Source: Leptobacterium flavescens (GTDB lineage: Bacteria; Bacteroidota; Bacteroidia; Flavobacteriales; Flavobacteriaceae). From it: a stretch of DNA of 64,000 nt. Position 1 is the first letter of the stretch; every line of letters starts with the position of its first letter. Below, piece by piece: positions 11,418-19,094 of the stretch. Under the pieces are notes generated by a model. That model was given only the letters and a program-made list of their open reading frames with translations. It was not told the DNA's origin and made no database searches. Where the stretch lies: positions 186,001-250,000 of the forward strand of contig NZ_JAABOO010000004.1 in the NCBI RefSeq assembly GCF_010671605.1. The letters are read 5' to 3'. A program made the position numbers and the translations under genes.

Positions 11418-11873
11418 ATGAAAACAATGAAAAAGTTTGTAGGAATTGTAGCAGCTTTATTTATGACCTTAAACATGGCTGCTCAGAGTCAGAACCTCGA
11501 TGACACTAAAATTGCTTTACAGGGGTACAGTCCGGTTTCTTATTTAGATATGGGATTAGCTCAGAGAGGACTTAAAGAATTCAAGAGTGAATACCAGGGA
11601 GCCAAGTACTACTTTACAAGTAAGGATCAAAAGAAAAAGTTTGATGCAAATCCAACTAAATATGTACCACAATACGGAGGATACTGTGCATTCGGTGTAT
11701 CTGTAGGAGGAAAATTCAGAGTAGATCCTAACAAATTCGTAGTTCACAACAACAAATTATACCTTTTCCTAAATGATGTTGAGGTTGATGCACTACAATT
11801 ATTCAAGGATAGCAATGCCAATCAGACGATTGCTAAAGCTGACAAGAACTGGAAGACGTTAAAGACTAAATAA
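11418..11873 (+). CDS. Exported YHS-domain protein
   Basis: A 151-residue protein with a signal peptide (MKTMKKFVGIVAALFMTLNMAAQ, cleaved after about residue 22). The mature part carries a YHS-type module: IALQGYSPVSYL, YYFTSKDQKKKFDANPTKYVPQYGGYCAFG. YHS domains often bind metal ions through Cys/His residues; only one cysteine (in GGYCAFG) is visible. Homologous proteins are annotated as YHS-domain or tat/Sec-exported proteins of unknown role. Probably co-transcribed with the NTF2-like gene 43 bases upstream. Confidence 0.8.
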   Translation: MKTMKKFVGIVAALFMTLNMAAQSQNLDDTKIALQGYSPVSYLDMGLAQRGLKEFKSEYQGAKYYFTSKDQKKKFDANPTKYVPQYGGYCAFGVSVGGKFRVDPNKFVVHNNKLYLFLNDVEVDALQLFKDSNANQTIAKADKNWKTLKTK

Positions 11874-11948
11874 GTTTAATTGTCAGGGAATTAAACCCGA
11901 TCCGATAGAACAAAATAATTTTAATGTTTTTGTTCATGCTGAGTGGAT

Positions 11949-11974
11949 AAGGGCGGCCGTTTACGGTTGCCCTT
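11949..11974 (+). other. Strong hairpin without a T tract
   Basis: AAGGGCGGCCG pairs continuously with CGGTTGCCCTT (11 bp with two G-U pairs) around a TTTA loop. It lies 75 bases after the YHS stop. Lack of a T run argues against a normal intrinsic terminator. Its right arm overlaps the proposed -33 element of the glycosylase promoter (11967-11969). Confidence 0.5.
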
Positions 11975-11995
11975 TGCTGCAATTGTATAAATTTG
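11967..11995 (+). promoter_or_regulatory. Promoter of the uracil-DNA glycosylase gene
   Basis: TTG at 11967-11969, an 18 bp spacer, and a perfect TAAATTTG at 11988-11995 match the Bacteroidota TTG/TAnnTTTG promoter. The TTG at 11993-11995, an in-frame possible start, is part of this box and would not be transcribed, which favours the ATG at 12014 as the translation start. Confidence 0.65.
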
Positions 11996-12013
11996 AATAC
12001 TAAAACCAAAGAA

Positions 12014-12586
12014 ATGAAAGAATTGCTTGAATCGATCAGGAACTGTACCGTTTGTGAAAAACAGCTGGTAAACGGGGTTCGGCCCATAGTTTCTGTAGAA
12101 GAAGACTCCAAAATCGTCATTATAGGACAGGCTCCGGGTTCTAAGGTACACCAGACCGGGGTGCCGTGGGATGATCCCAGCGGACGCCGTCTGAGGCAAT
12201 GGCTGGGAGTTTCCGATGAAGATTTCTACGATGCTCATAAATTTGCACTCATCCCCATGGGATTCTGTTATCCCGGAAAGGGAAAATCGGGAGATCTGCC
12301 TCCCAGGCCCGAATGTGCCCCTTTATGGCATAAGAGCCTCCTTGACCGGCTTAAAGACGTGAAATTGGTTATCCTGATCGGGCAATACGCTCAGAAGTAT
12401 TATCTGGGAGAAAAGTCTAAAAGGACCCTTACCGAAACCGTCCGGTCCTTTGAAGATTATTTACCACATTATATCCCACTTCCGCATCCCTCACCCAGAA
12501 ATCAGATATGGATGAAAAAGAATGAATGGTTCGAAAGAGAAGTGCTTGACGTCCTGGAAAAAAAGGTAAGTAATATCCTTTCCTGA
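12014..12586 (+). CDS. Uracil-DNA glycosylase family protein, 4Fe-4S type
   Basis: Enzymes of this superfamily excise uracil from DNA in base-excision repair. The 190-residue protein has motif GQAPG at about residues 38-42 followed by H-x2-G-x-PW-DDPSG, and a second motif HPSPRN at 158-163. Cysteines at 11, 14, 85 and 101 (C-x2-C ... C-x15-C) match the spacing of the iron-sulfur cluster ligands in family 4 glycosylases. The active-site motifs differ somewhat from classic family 4 (GEAPG), so substrate range is uncertain. The ATG at 12014 is chosen because an upstream promoter box covers the earlier TTG. Confidence 0.85.
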   Translation: MKELLESIRNCTVCEKQLVNGVRPIVSVEEDSKIVIIGQAPGSKVHQTGVPWDDPSGRRLRQWLGVSDEDFYDAHKFALIPMGFCYPGKGKSGDLPPRPECAPLWHKSLLDRLKDVKLVILIGQYAQKYYLGEKSKRTLTETVRSFEDYLPHYIPLPHPSPRNQIWMKKNEWFEREVLDVLEKKVSNILS

Positions 12587-12815
12587 AGTAGCTTTAAAAG
12601 AGCAAAATCGGTTGTTTAATGCCTAATAATTTAGGGACGTTTCGTAATGTTAAAATTTTGAGACCGACCAATGTAAAAGTTAAACCAAAAGTTTTGTGAA
12701 GTTTTAGCGAAGAATGTTGAGAATGTACTAAAAAACGAGGCCTTATAAATTTAATCTTAACACTAAATTTCGTATTTTCGCTGAACTCACAAAAACCGAA
12801 ATAAATCACACAAAT
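12587..12815 (+). promoter_or_regulatory. Intergenic region with the citrate synthase promoter
   Basis: This AT-rich 229-base gap holds no ORF of note. Near its end, TATTTTCG at 12773-12780 resembles the TAnnTTTG -7 box with one mismatch, 36 bases before the gltA ATG. No good TTG -33 element is found at the expected distance. Nothing else is seen in this stretch. Confidence 0.35.
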
Positions 12816-14099
12816 ATGTCAGACAAAGCGTCATTAGAATATAATGGGAAGAAGTTCGAATTCCCGGTAATAAAAGGAACAGAAGATGAATTGGCTATCG
12901 ATGTAAAAACCTTACGCGGAGCCTCTGGAATGATTACCATTGATCCCGGATATAAAAACACCGGATCTTGTGAGAGTGGTATTACGTTCCTCGACGGAGA
13001 AAAAGGAATATTGAGATATAGAGGATACTCTATTGAAGATCTTGCCGAAAAAGCAGACTTCCTGGAAGTAGCCTATTTGCTTATCTTCGGAGAATTACCA
13101 TCCAAAGAACAATTAGAGAAGTTCGATAACGATATTAAGAGTAAATCTCATGTAGATGAGGATGTAAAGAAGATCCTGGACGGATTTCCTAAGACAGCTC
13201 ACCCGATGGGGGTTCTTTCTTCATTGACCAGTGCTCTTATTGCATTTAACCCAACCTCGGTAAATGTAAGCTCTGAAGAAGAGATGTACAATGCCATTGT
13301 TAAGATCATGGCTAAGTTTCCGGTATTGGTGGCATGGGCAATGCGTAAGAAAGAGGGATTACCTTTGGATTACGGAGATAACAATTTAGGATATGTAGAG
13401 AACATCCTGAAAATGATGTTCAAGAAACCAAACCAGGAATATGTTCAGAACGATATTGTGGTTAATGCATTGGATCAGTTACTGATACTGCATGCAGATC
13501 ATGAGCAGAACTGTTCTACCTCTACGGTACGTATAGTAGGTTCTTCACATGCAGGTTTATTTGCATCACTTTCTGCAGGGATATCTGCACTTTGGGGACC
13601 GCTGCACGGAGGTGCTAATCAAGCGGTAATTGAAATGCTGGAAGGTATCAAGGAAGATGGAGGAGATACTAAAAAGTATATGGCCAAGGCGAAAGATAAG
13701 AACGATCCTTTCCGTTTAATGGGATTCGGACACCGTGTATATAAGAATTTCGACCCAAGAGCAAAGATCATTAAGAAAGCTGCCGATGAGGTTCTGGGAG
13801 ATCTTGGTGTAGTAGATCCGATATTGGATATTGCTAAGGGACTTGAAAAAGAAGCATTGGAAGATCAGTACTTTGTAGATAGAAAACTGTATCCGAATGT
13901 AGATTTCTACTCAGGGATCATCTACAGGGCATTAGGTATCCCAACCGAAATGTTTACAGTGATGTTTGCATTAGGACGCCTTCCCGGATGGATTGCCCAG
14001 TGGAGAGAAATGCGCTTGAGAAACGAGCCTATCGGTCGTCCGAGACAAATATATGTTGGAGAGAACCTGAGACCTTTTAAAGACCTGAACAAAAGGTAA
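12816..14099 (+). CDS. gltA: Citrate synthase
   Basis: Condenses acetyl-CoA and oxaloacetate in the first step of the TCA cycle. The 427-residue product has the family length of type II bacterial enzymes. Visible active-site segments are GPLHGGANQ (catalytic His), the signature GFGHRVYKNFDPRA and the Asp in NVDFYSG. It ends NLRPFKDLNKR. A terminator follows, so it is a single-gene unit. Confidence 0.97.
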   Translation: MSDKASLEYNGKKFEFPVIKGTEDELAIDVKTLRGASGMITIDPGYKNTGSCESGITFLDGEKGILRYRGYSIEDLAEKADFLEVAYLLIFGELPSKEQLEKFDNDIKSKSHVDEDVKKILDGFPKTAHPMGVLSSLTSALIAFNPTSVNVSSEEEMYNAIVKIMAKFPVLVAWAMRKKEGLPLDYGDNNLGYVENILKMMFKKPNQEYVQNDIVVNALDQLLILHADHEQNCSTSTVRIVGSSHAGLFASLSAGISALWGPLHGGANQAVIEMLEGIKEDGGDTKKYMAKAKDKNDPFRLMGFGHRVYKNFDPRAKIIKKAADEVLGDLGVVDPILDIAKGLEKEALEDQYFVDRKLYPNVDFYSGIIYRALGIPTEMFTVMFALGRLPGWIAQWREMRLRNEPIGRPRQIYVGENLRPFKDLNKR

Positions 14100-14118
14100 T
14101 ACATAAAAGAACAAACAA

Positions 14119-14149
14119 TAACCTCATAGTTACTCTATGGGGTTTTTTT
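14119..14149 (+). terminator. Rho-independent terminator after gltA
   Basis: AACCTCATAG (14120-14129) pairs with CTATGGGGTT (14135-14144, one G-U pair) around TTACT, followed by a T run to 14149. It sits between gltA and the arginase gene. Confidence 0.8.
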
Positions 14150-14165
14150 ATAAATAACCTATTTA

Positions 14166-15122
14166 ATGAGTACCATCAAGATTGTTAAGAACAGATCCGA
14201 TATAGGAGCGGGAACACGCGGTTCCGACATGGGGATCGATGCGATCGAGATTGCCGCTATTAATGGTAAGAACGATTACTTTAACCGATTTGATTTTGAA
14301 GATGTAAAGACCGAAAACGAATCTATCTATAACAAGGTGAATAATTCCTTTGCCAAAAGGATAGAGCATGTTTTTTATCAATGTTCAAGGCTGGCAGACA
14401 GTGTAAAACGAAACCTGGAAGAAGATCATTTTCCCCTGGTGCTTTCCGGAGATCATTCATCAGGCCTGGGATCTATAAGCGGTATCAAAGCCGCCTATCC
14501 GGATAAACGCCTTGGAGTGGTATGGATAGATGCCCATGCCGATCTGCATTCACCTTACACATCCCCTTCGGGAAATATTCACGGAATGCCTTTGGCAGCA
14601 GCTCTGGATGACGATAACCTGGATTGCCAGATAAATGAGGTGATCGGGGAGACGGAAAAATACTGGAATGCCATGAAGAATATCGGGCATTCTTCAGCCA
14701 AAATTCAAGCCGACGACCTTGTTTTCTTCGGAGTCAGGGATACGGAAGAGCCGGAGGACAAGCAAATAGAAAAGCTGGGCATCCGCAATTATATGGTAAA
14801 CGAAATTCGCTATCGCGGCCTGGAAGCTTGCGTTAACGAAGCGATCGAAAGACTATCTGTCTGCGATATTATTTATGTTTCTTTTGATGTGGACAGTATG
14901 GACTGCGATCTGATCTCTTACGGGACCGGTACTCCTGTTCCGAAAGGATTTGACCAGTATGAGGTTATTGAGATCATTAATCGCCTTATAGAAACAAAAA
15001 AGGTAGCCTGCCTGGAGTTTGTGGAAGTAAATCCCCTCCTGGATACCAAAGGGAACAAAATGGCTGAAACGGCCTTTGAGGTCCTCGATGCAGTGACCAA
15101 AACCCTCGAAAAAAATATCTGA
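14166..15122 (+). CDS. rocF: Arginase
   Basis: Hydrolyses arginine to ornithine and urea. The 318-residue ureohydrolase shows all six manganese-ligand positions of the family: His97 in SGDHSS, Asp122, His124 and Asp126 in IDAHADLHSP, Asp241 and Asp243 in SFDVDSMD. The N-terminal RSDIGAGTRGSDMGIDA is typical of true arginases rather than agmatinases, where the partner motif differs. Formimidoylglutamase is a less likely alternative. It is flanked by terminators on both sides. The symbol is used in the sense of catabolic arginase. Confidence 0.9.
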   Translation: MSTIKIVKNRSDIGAGTRGSDMGIDAIEIAAINGKNDYFNRFDFEDVKTENESIYNKVNNSFAKRIEHVFYQCSRLADSVKRNLEEDHFPLVLSGDHSSGLGSISGIKAAYPDKRLGVVWIDAHADLHSPYTSPSGNIHGMPLAAALDDDNLDCQINEVIGETEKYWNAMKNIGHSSAKIQADDLVFFGVRDTEEPEDKQIEKLGIRNYMVNEIRYRGLEACVNEAIERLSVCDIIYVSFDVDSMDCDLISYGTGTPVPKGFDQYEVIEIINRLIETKKVACLEFVEVNPLLDTKGNKMAETAFEVLDAVTKTLEKNI

Positions 15123-15124
15123 TC

Positions 15125-15154
15125 AAAAAACTCCTGAGAATTCAGGAGTTTTTT
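15125..15154 (+). terminator. Rho-independent terminator after arginase
   Basis: AAAAAACTCCTGA pairs with TCAGGAGTTTTTT around a GAAT loop, a perfect 13 bp stem whose T tract serves the plus strand. It directly follows the arginase stop. Confidence 0.92.
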
Positions 15155-15267
15155 GTTATACGACTATCCGTTCCGGCTTAGAATAAACCCTTCCGTCTTT
15201 AACTTTTGTCATAAGCAAATCTGAAACCGCGAATCTAAAATCGTAAATTATATACACCCCTCTTGTT

Positions 15268-15287
15268 TTCTCCCCTCAAGGGGAGAA
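15268..15287. repeat. Short perfect hairpin TTCTCCCC-TCAA-GGGGAGAA
   Basis: Eight-base perfect arms at 15268-15275 and 15280-15287 around TCAA. No T tract follows on either strand, so it does not look like a terminator. It opens a cluster of hairpins in the gene-free region 15156-15598. Confidence 0.6.
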
Positions 15288-15331
15288 CAAAATCCTCAAG
15301 GGACAATTTTTATAACTTGAAATTACCTGTA

Positions 15332-15463
15332 TACTCCAGAACTTCAGTGTAGGAGTACTAAAAACCATCAACGAACCACTAACAACCACCAACCACCTAC
15401 GTGCTCCGAAGTCTGGACGTAGGAGTAACAACCCATGTGCTCCATAGCGTTGCAAAGGAGCAC
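15332..15463. repeat. Three related GTGCTCC/GGAGYAC hairpins
   Basis: Three copies of the same stem design occur: TACTCC at 15332-15337 with GGAGTA at 15352-15357; GTGCTCC at 15401-15407 with GGAGTA at 15422-15427; GTGCTCC at 15437-15443 with GGAGCAC at 15457-15463. Loops are 14, 14 and 13 bases. Copies one and two also share GTAGGAGTA. They resemble dispersed extragenic palindromes rather than terminators. Confidence 0.6.
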
Positions 15464-15481
15464 CAAATTCCAAATCCCCCC

Positions 15482-15521
15482 TCTCGACGAGCCTGTATCG
15501 AGCGTAGTCGAGATGCTCGAG
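15482..15521. repeat. REP-like CTCGA-rich palindromic element
   Basis: TCTCGAC at 15482-15488 pairs with GTCGAGA at 15507-15513, and further TCGAG/CTCGA words (15498-15502, 15517-15521) allow alternative folding. This kind of TCGAG-rich extragenic palindrome is common in Flavobacteria genomes; family membership is inference. Confidence 0.5.
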
Positions 15522-15598
15522 GTGATAAACTAAACGCTAACAACCATCAACTGACAACTAACAACCACCAACTATCAACCACCAACTAACAACCAACC
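15522..15598. repeat. Low-complexity CAACCA/CTAACAAC tract
   Basis: An approximate repeat of words such as CAACTAACAACCACCAACTA fills most of this stretch, with a similar shorter tract at 15361-15399. It is depleted of G on the plus strand and abuts the stop codon of the aldo/keto reductase gene. It has no coding signal and does not resemble a transcription terminator for that gene. Confidence 0.7.
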
Positions 15599-16522
15599 TC
15601 AAACCTTCTCAAAGAAATCAACCATTTTCCTTCTGGTATTCTCATCCGGAAGCTTACCGTGACCCGCCATCATATTATCGACCAGATGATGAGGTTTTGA
15701 AGTTCCCGGAATAACACAATTCACCGCTTCATGAGAAATAAGGTATTTAAGAAAAAACTGCCCCCAGCTGTTAATGTCGTATTCTTTGCACCACTCCGGC
15801 AGTGACTTTCCCTTTACCTTCCGGAACAGGCTCCCTCCGCTATAGGGCCTGTTAATAATAACCGCTGTCCCATTCTTCCGGGCGGTTTCCAGGAGGTTTT
15901 TTTCGGCATGCCGGCTGTTAATGGAATAATTAAACTGTACAAAATCTGGCTTTTCACTCCTGATGATCCGGGCCAGGCTTTCATGAGAGGAATCCGTATA
16001 ATGAGTAATTCCCCAGTACCGGATAAGCCCTTTTTGCTTCCAATCTCTAAGCGTTTTACTATGCGTCTTCCAATCTACAAGATTGTGTATTTGCATCAGA
16101 TCCATGGTAGATCTCTTCATTTTCTTCATAGAGTTTTTCATCTGATCGATCCCTGCCTGTCTTCCGTTGGTCCATACTTTAGTGGCATAAAAGAAATCCT
16201 GTGCAATTCCGGCCCCGCTGGTAAGATCGCCCACCACGGCTTCCGAACTGCCGTACATGGGGGAACTATCGATCAGCTTTCCGCCATGCTCCTTCATTTT
16301 ACGTAAAACATCAGTGAGTTGTTCTCTTTCGGCCCTGTTGGTTCCCACATCAAAGGTTTGCCATGTTCCCAGGCCTACCAGGGGAAGTAATTCTCCCGAG
16401 GAAGGTATTTTTCTATGCTGCATACTCATTGTCTTAAATGATAATAGAGATGGGAGTAATATACCTGCTGCTGAAGCGTAGAATACAGCTTTTGCAGCTT
16501 CACGTCTCGAATACTTTTTCAT
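15599..16522 (-). CDS. Exported aldo/keto reductase family protein
   Basis: A 307-residue NADPH-dependent oxidoreductase fold. The catalytic tetrad of the family is visible: Asp85 and Tyr90 in LIDSSPMYGSSE, Lys115 in FYATKVW and His146 in LMQIHN. Before it lies an N-terminal segment with an Arg-Arg pair and a hydrophobic stretch (YSRREAAKA, then about 20 nonpolar residues), resembling a Tat export signal. Enzymes with bound nucleotide cofactor are often Tat substrates. Substrate is unknown. Its ATG overlaps the stop of the upstream transporter gene by 4 bases (ATGA), so the two are translationally coupled. Confidence 0.88.
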   Translation of the reverse strand: MKKYSRREAAKAVFYASAAGILLPSLLSFKTMSMQHRKIPSSGELLPLVGLGTWQTFDVGTNRAEREQLTDVLRKMKEHGGKLIDSSPMYGSSEAVVGDLTSGAGIAQDFFYATKVWTNGRQAGIDQMKNSMKKMKRSTMDLMQIHNLVDWKTHSKTLRDWKQKGLIRYWGITHYTDSSHESLARIIRSEKPDFVQFNYSINSRHAEKNLLETARKNGTAVIINRPYSGGSLFRKVKGKSLPEWCKEYDINSWGQFFLKYLISHEAVNCVIPGTSKPHHLVDNMMAGHGKLPDENTRRKMVDFFEKV

Positions 16523-17832
16523 TTGGTCGTTTTTAAATTAAGAAGTAATTGTTTTTCGGATGCTCCCTGCTTCTTACCCAGCAGAAACCCGGTATAGGCC
16601 CAGACGGCCACAAGCGGAATAGCTATTATTGCTATTATAGACAGGCTCAATCCCATAGAGATGAGCCCGGCAAAGATCCATCCGGAGAGGGAATCCCCGC
16701 CCCGGTATACGGCAGTATCAATAAAGTTTTTTGCCTTGTATTTTTCTTCCCTGTTGCTTATCGTGAACAGGATCTCCCTCCCGGGACGTAAAAATATATA
16801 ATTCCCGGCCCTGTGTAAAATTAACACAATTGCAATTACTGTCAATATCGTATAATTACTTAATACTGCAAAACCGAGTCCTACCAGTACCGGAATGGAG
16901 GTCAGAACAATGGCAAGCCCATATTTTCTGATTATTCTGGCAGTGAGGAAAAACTGCCCGAAAATGGTAAGCGCATTGGTAATAAGGTCCACCATAGAGA
17001 AATACCGGATCCTGTCCGATCCCGATTCAAAAGCCCTTTCTACAATATGTGCCTGCTCAAAATATAAGAAGGTAGACACGGCAGTATAAAGAAGAATAAA
17101 AAGGGAAAGACCGCGGAGATAGGACGAATTTATGACCAGACGTATGCCCTCCAGGAGGTTTTTCTTCAAAAGGCGATTGTTTTGAACATTGATCGGGCTC
17201 TTTACCTTTAGGCCGATCTGTTTTTTCTGTATGGATAGCAACCGGGATAGAGAGAGAATAACTAACAAAAGCAGCCCGACAGAGGCGAGAAATAAACTTT
17301 CAAAACCAAAACTTTCAGACAGGAAAGCCGCCAGTATTGGCCCCAGGATGGCTCCCAGGCTTCCACCGGCAGAGATGATCCCGAACAGGCGTTTTGACTG
17401 GGTACTGCTAAAAATATCGACCATAAAACTCCAGAAGAGGGATATGGCAAACAGATTAAATACACTGAGCCAGATAAAGAAAACAATCGGAAGGATATGT
17501 AACAGGATCCCGTTCTTAAAAAGAACATAGAAAAGCACTATGTTAATGGTAAAAAAGATATAGGAAATAAGAAGCAGGGAACCGGTTCTTAACCGGGAAC
17601 TGAGGTAGCCGAATATGGGAACCACGATCAGCATGCTCAAAAAAGTACCGGTAAATAGCCATTGCATATTGGCAGCTCCGTTTACGATACCCATTTCATC
17701 CCTTAAAGGGCGAAGCATAAAATAAGAGGCCAGCAGGCTGAAAAAGTAAATAAAGGCCCAGAATACAATTCTGAACTCCGGTGTTCCGAAGGATCCGGGC
17801 AGATACCGGTTTGTGAATTTGCTGTTTGTCAT
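16519..17832 (-). CDS. MFS-type transporter, ATP/ADP-translocase-like
   Basis: A 437-residue integral membrane protein with about twelve hydrophobic segments. The N-terminal ASYFMLRPLRDEMGI resembles the start of proteins related to the ATP:ADP antiporter group, a distant branch of the major facilitator superfamily that in free-living bacteria has no proven substrate. It overlaps the aldo/keto reductase gene by 4 bases and lies 96 bases downstream of a membrane-bound AraC regulator on the same strand, so regulation by that protein is possible. Confidence 0.75.
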   Translation of the reverse strand: MTNSKFTNRYLPGSFGTPEFRIVFWAFIYFFSLLASYFMLRPLRDEMGIVNGAANMQWLFTGTFLSMLIVVPIFGYLSSRLRTGSLLLISYIFFTINIVLFYVLFKNGILLHILPIVFFIWLSVFNLFAISLFWSFMVDIFSSTQSKRLFGIISAGGSLGAILGPILAAFLSESFGFESLFLASVGLLLLVILSLSRLLSIQKKQIGLKVKSPINVQNNRLLKKNLLEGIRLVINSSYLRGLSLFILLYTAVSTFLYFEQAHIVERAFESGSDRIRYFSMVDLITNALTIFGQFFLTARIIRKYGLAIVLTSIPVLVGLGFAVLSNYTILTVIAIVLILHRAGNYIFLRPGREILFTISNREEKYKAKNFIDTAVYRGGDSLSGWIFAGLISMGLSLSIIAIIAIPLVAVWAYTGFLLGKKQGASEKQLLLNLKTTK

Positions 17833-17928
17833 CTTCTGATTTTAATACAACAGCAAATTGCATTAAAGAAGATATTTTAGCTAAGTGATTCTTAAATACG
17901 CCTGACGTATTTATAAATCGATAAGAAG

Positions 17929-18969
17929 TTAAATGCTCTTTTTGAATTCCGAAGGGGTGCGCCCCACATGTTTTTTAAAGGCCTTATTAAAGGAGGATAA
18001 ACTGTTAAAACCACATTCATAGGCGATCTCTGAAATTTTGATACGATCGTATTGCGGGGACATCAGCTTTAGTTTCGCTTCTTCGATCCGATATGAATTG
18101 ATAAAATCCGAGAAATTGGTGTTAAACCCCTTGTTGATAATATGAGATGCCAGATAAGAGGGTAATGTTACAGATCTTGAAAGCTTATCCAGGCTGAATG
18201 CAGGATCCAGATAGGGTTTTTCATTTTGCATAAGAGCAGCTATCTGTATCTTGGAAGTGTTGAATTCCGCATCTCCTATCTTTATGTTATTGTATCTTGA
18301 GGAAAACGCTTCCTTAAAGAGTACTTTTTTGTTGAGCAATCCGAAAAGGGCTATAACGTAAATAAAAACAGCATAGATCACCGGTCCGGCCAGATAGGGT
18401 GTAAGCCCGAGGATATAATTCGAGAAATATGCTATTTGTATACTGCCGGCTCCCGCTAACAGGAGGAAAAGCCACCATCGATCTTTTACATCCATTCCCG
18501 AAGTATTCTTTTTGAAAAGAACATGTACAAATAAGCCAATAGCTATCAACGTATATATCAACTGCTGATAAAGCAAGGCGGAATAACCCCCTCTGTACCA
18601 GAAATTGCTTTCATTAATGTTGAATAAAAACAATAGCAGGAGCAGGGCAGGAACAAAATGTAAAAAATGAATAGGGTTCCATGGCCTCGGATGTATATAA
18701 TGCAGGAAATACAGTAACAGTATAGGGCCGGAAGCCGTATGTGCTGCAAATCCCAGGTTTAAGAACCAATCCGGGACAAGATCCAGGTAGACCCATAATA
18801 AAGACTTAACGATCCGAAGTGTGATCAGCAAAAAGAACAGGCTTAGCAGAATATTTTGAATGTTCCTTTTGCGATGAAAAAAAAGATACGTACTCATAAA
18901 TAAACTCTGAAAAGCACCTATGCTTCCCATGAGCACCTCTATTTCTTTTGATATCCGTAAAACCTTCAT
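17929..18969 (-). CDS. Membrane-anchored AraC-family regulator
   Basis: A 346-residue protein with an N-terminal membrane domain of about seven segments (residues ~12-215) and a C-terminal AraC-type HTH (about residues 250-346), with KISEIAYECGFNSLSSFNKAFKKHVG and PSEFKK. This layout is common in Bacteroidota and suggests a sensor that controls DNA from the membrane. It lies upstream of, and on the same strand as, the MFS and aldo/keto reductase genes; it is divergent from the M20 hydrolase gene. Either neighbour could be a target. Confidence 0.88.
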   Translation of the reverse strand: MKVLRISKEIEVLMGSIGAFQSLFMSTYLFFHRKRNIQNILLSLFFLLITLRIVKSLLWVYLDLVPDWFLNLGFAAHTASGPILLLYFLHYIHPRPWNPIHFLHFVPALLLLLFLFNINESNFWYRGGYSALLYQQLIYTLIAIGLFVHVLFKKNTSGMDVKDRWWLFLLLAGAGSIQIAYFSNYILGLTPYLAGPVIYAVFIYVIALFGLLNKKVLFKEAFSSRYNNIKIGDAEFNTSKIQIAALMQNEKPYLDPAFSLDKLSRSVTLPSYLASHIINKGFNTNFSDFINSYRIEEAKLKLMSPQYDRIKISEIAYECGFNSLSSFNKAFKKHVGRTPSEFKKSI

Positions 18970-19094
18970 TTTCTGCTAATTTACCTGAAAGATATTAAAT
19001 AAATACGATAATAGATAACCCATTCCCGTCTCTCAATTCTGAATAATAGTGTAAATTAGTAGGATAATAATAGCTAATTCTAAAACAGATACCC

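Noticed and set aside
15401-15589. Open reading frame on the plus strand through the hairpin cluster
   Set aside because: Starts with GTG, is made of hairpin and CAACCA repeat sequence, and gives a low-complexity product; judged not to be a gene.
17894-17912. AAATACG-cctga-CGTATTT inverted repeat between the AraC and MFS genes
   Set aside because: A 7 bp hairpin with no T tract on the minus strand; may be an operator but nothing else supports it.
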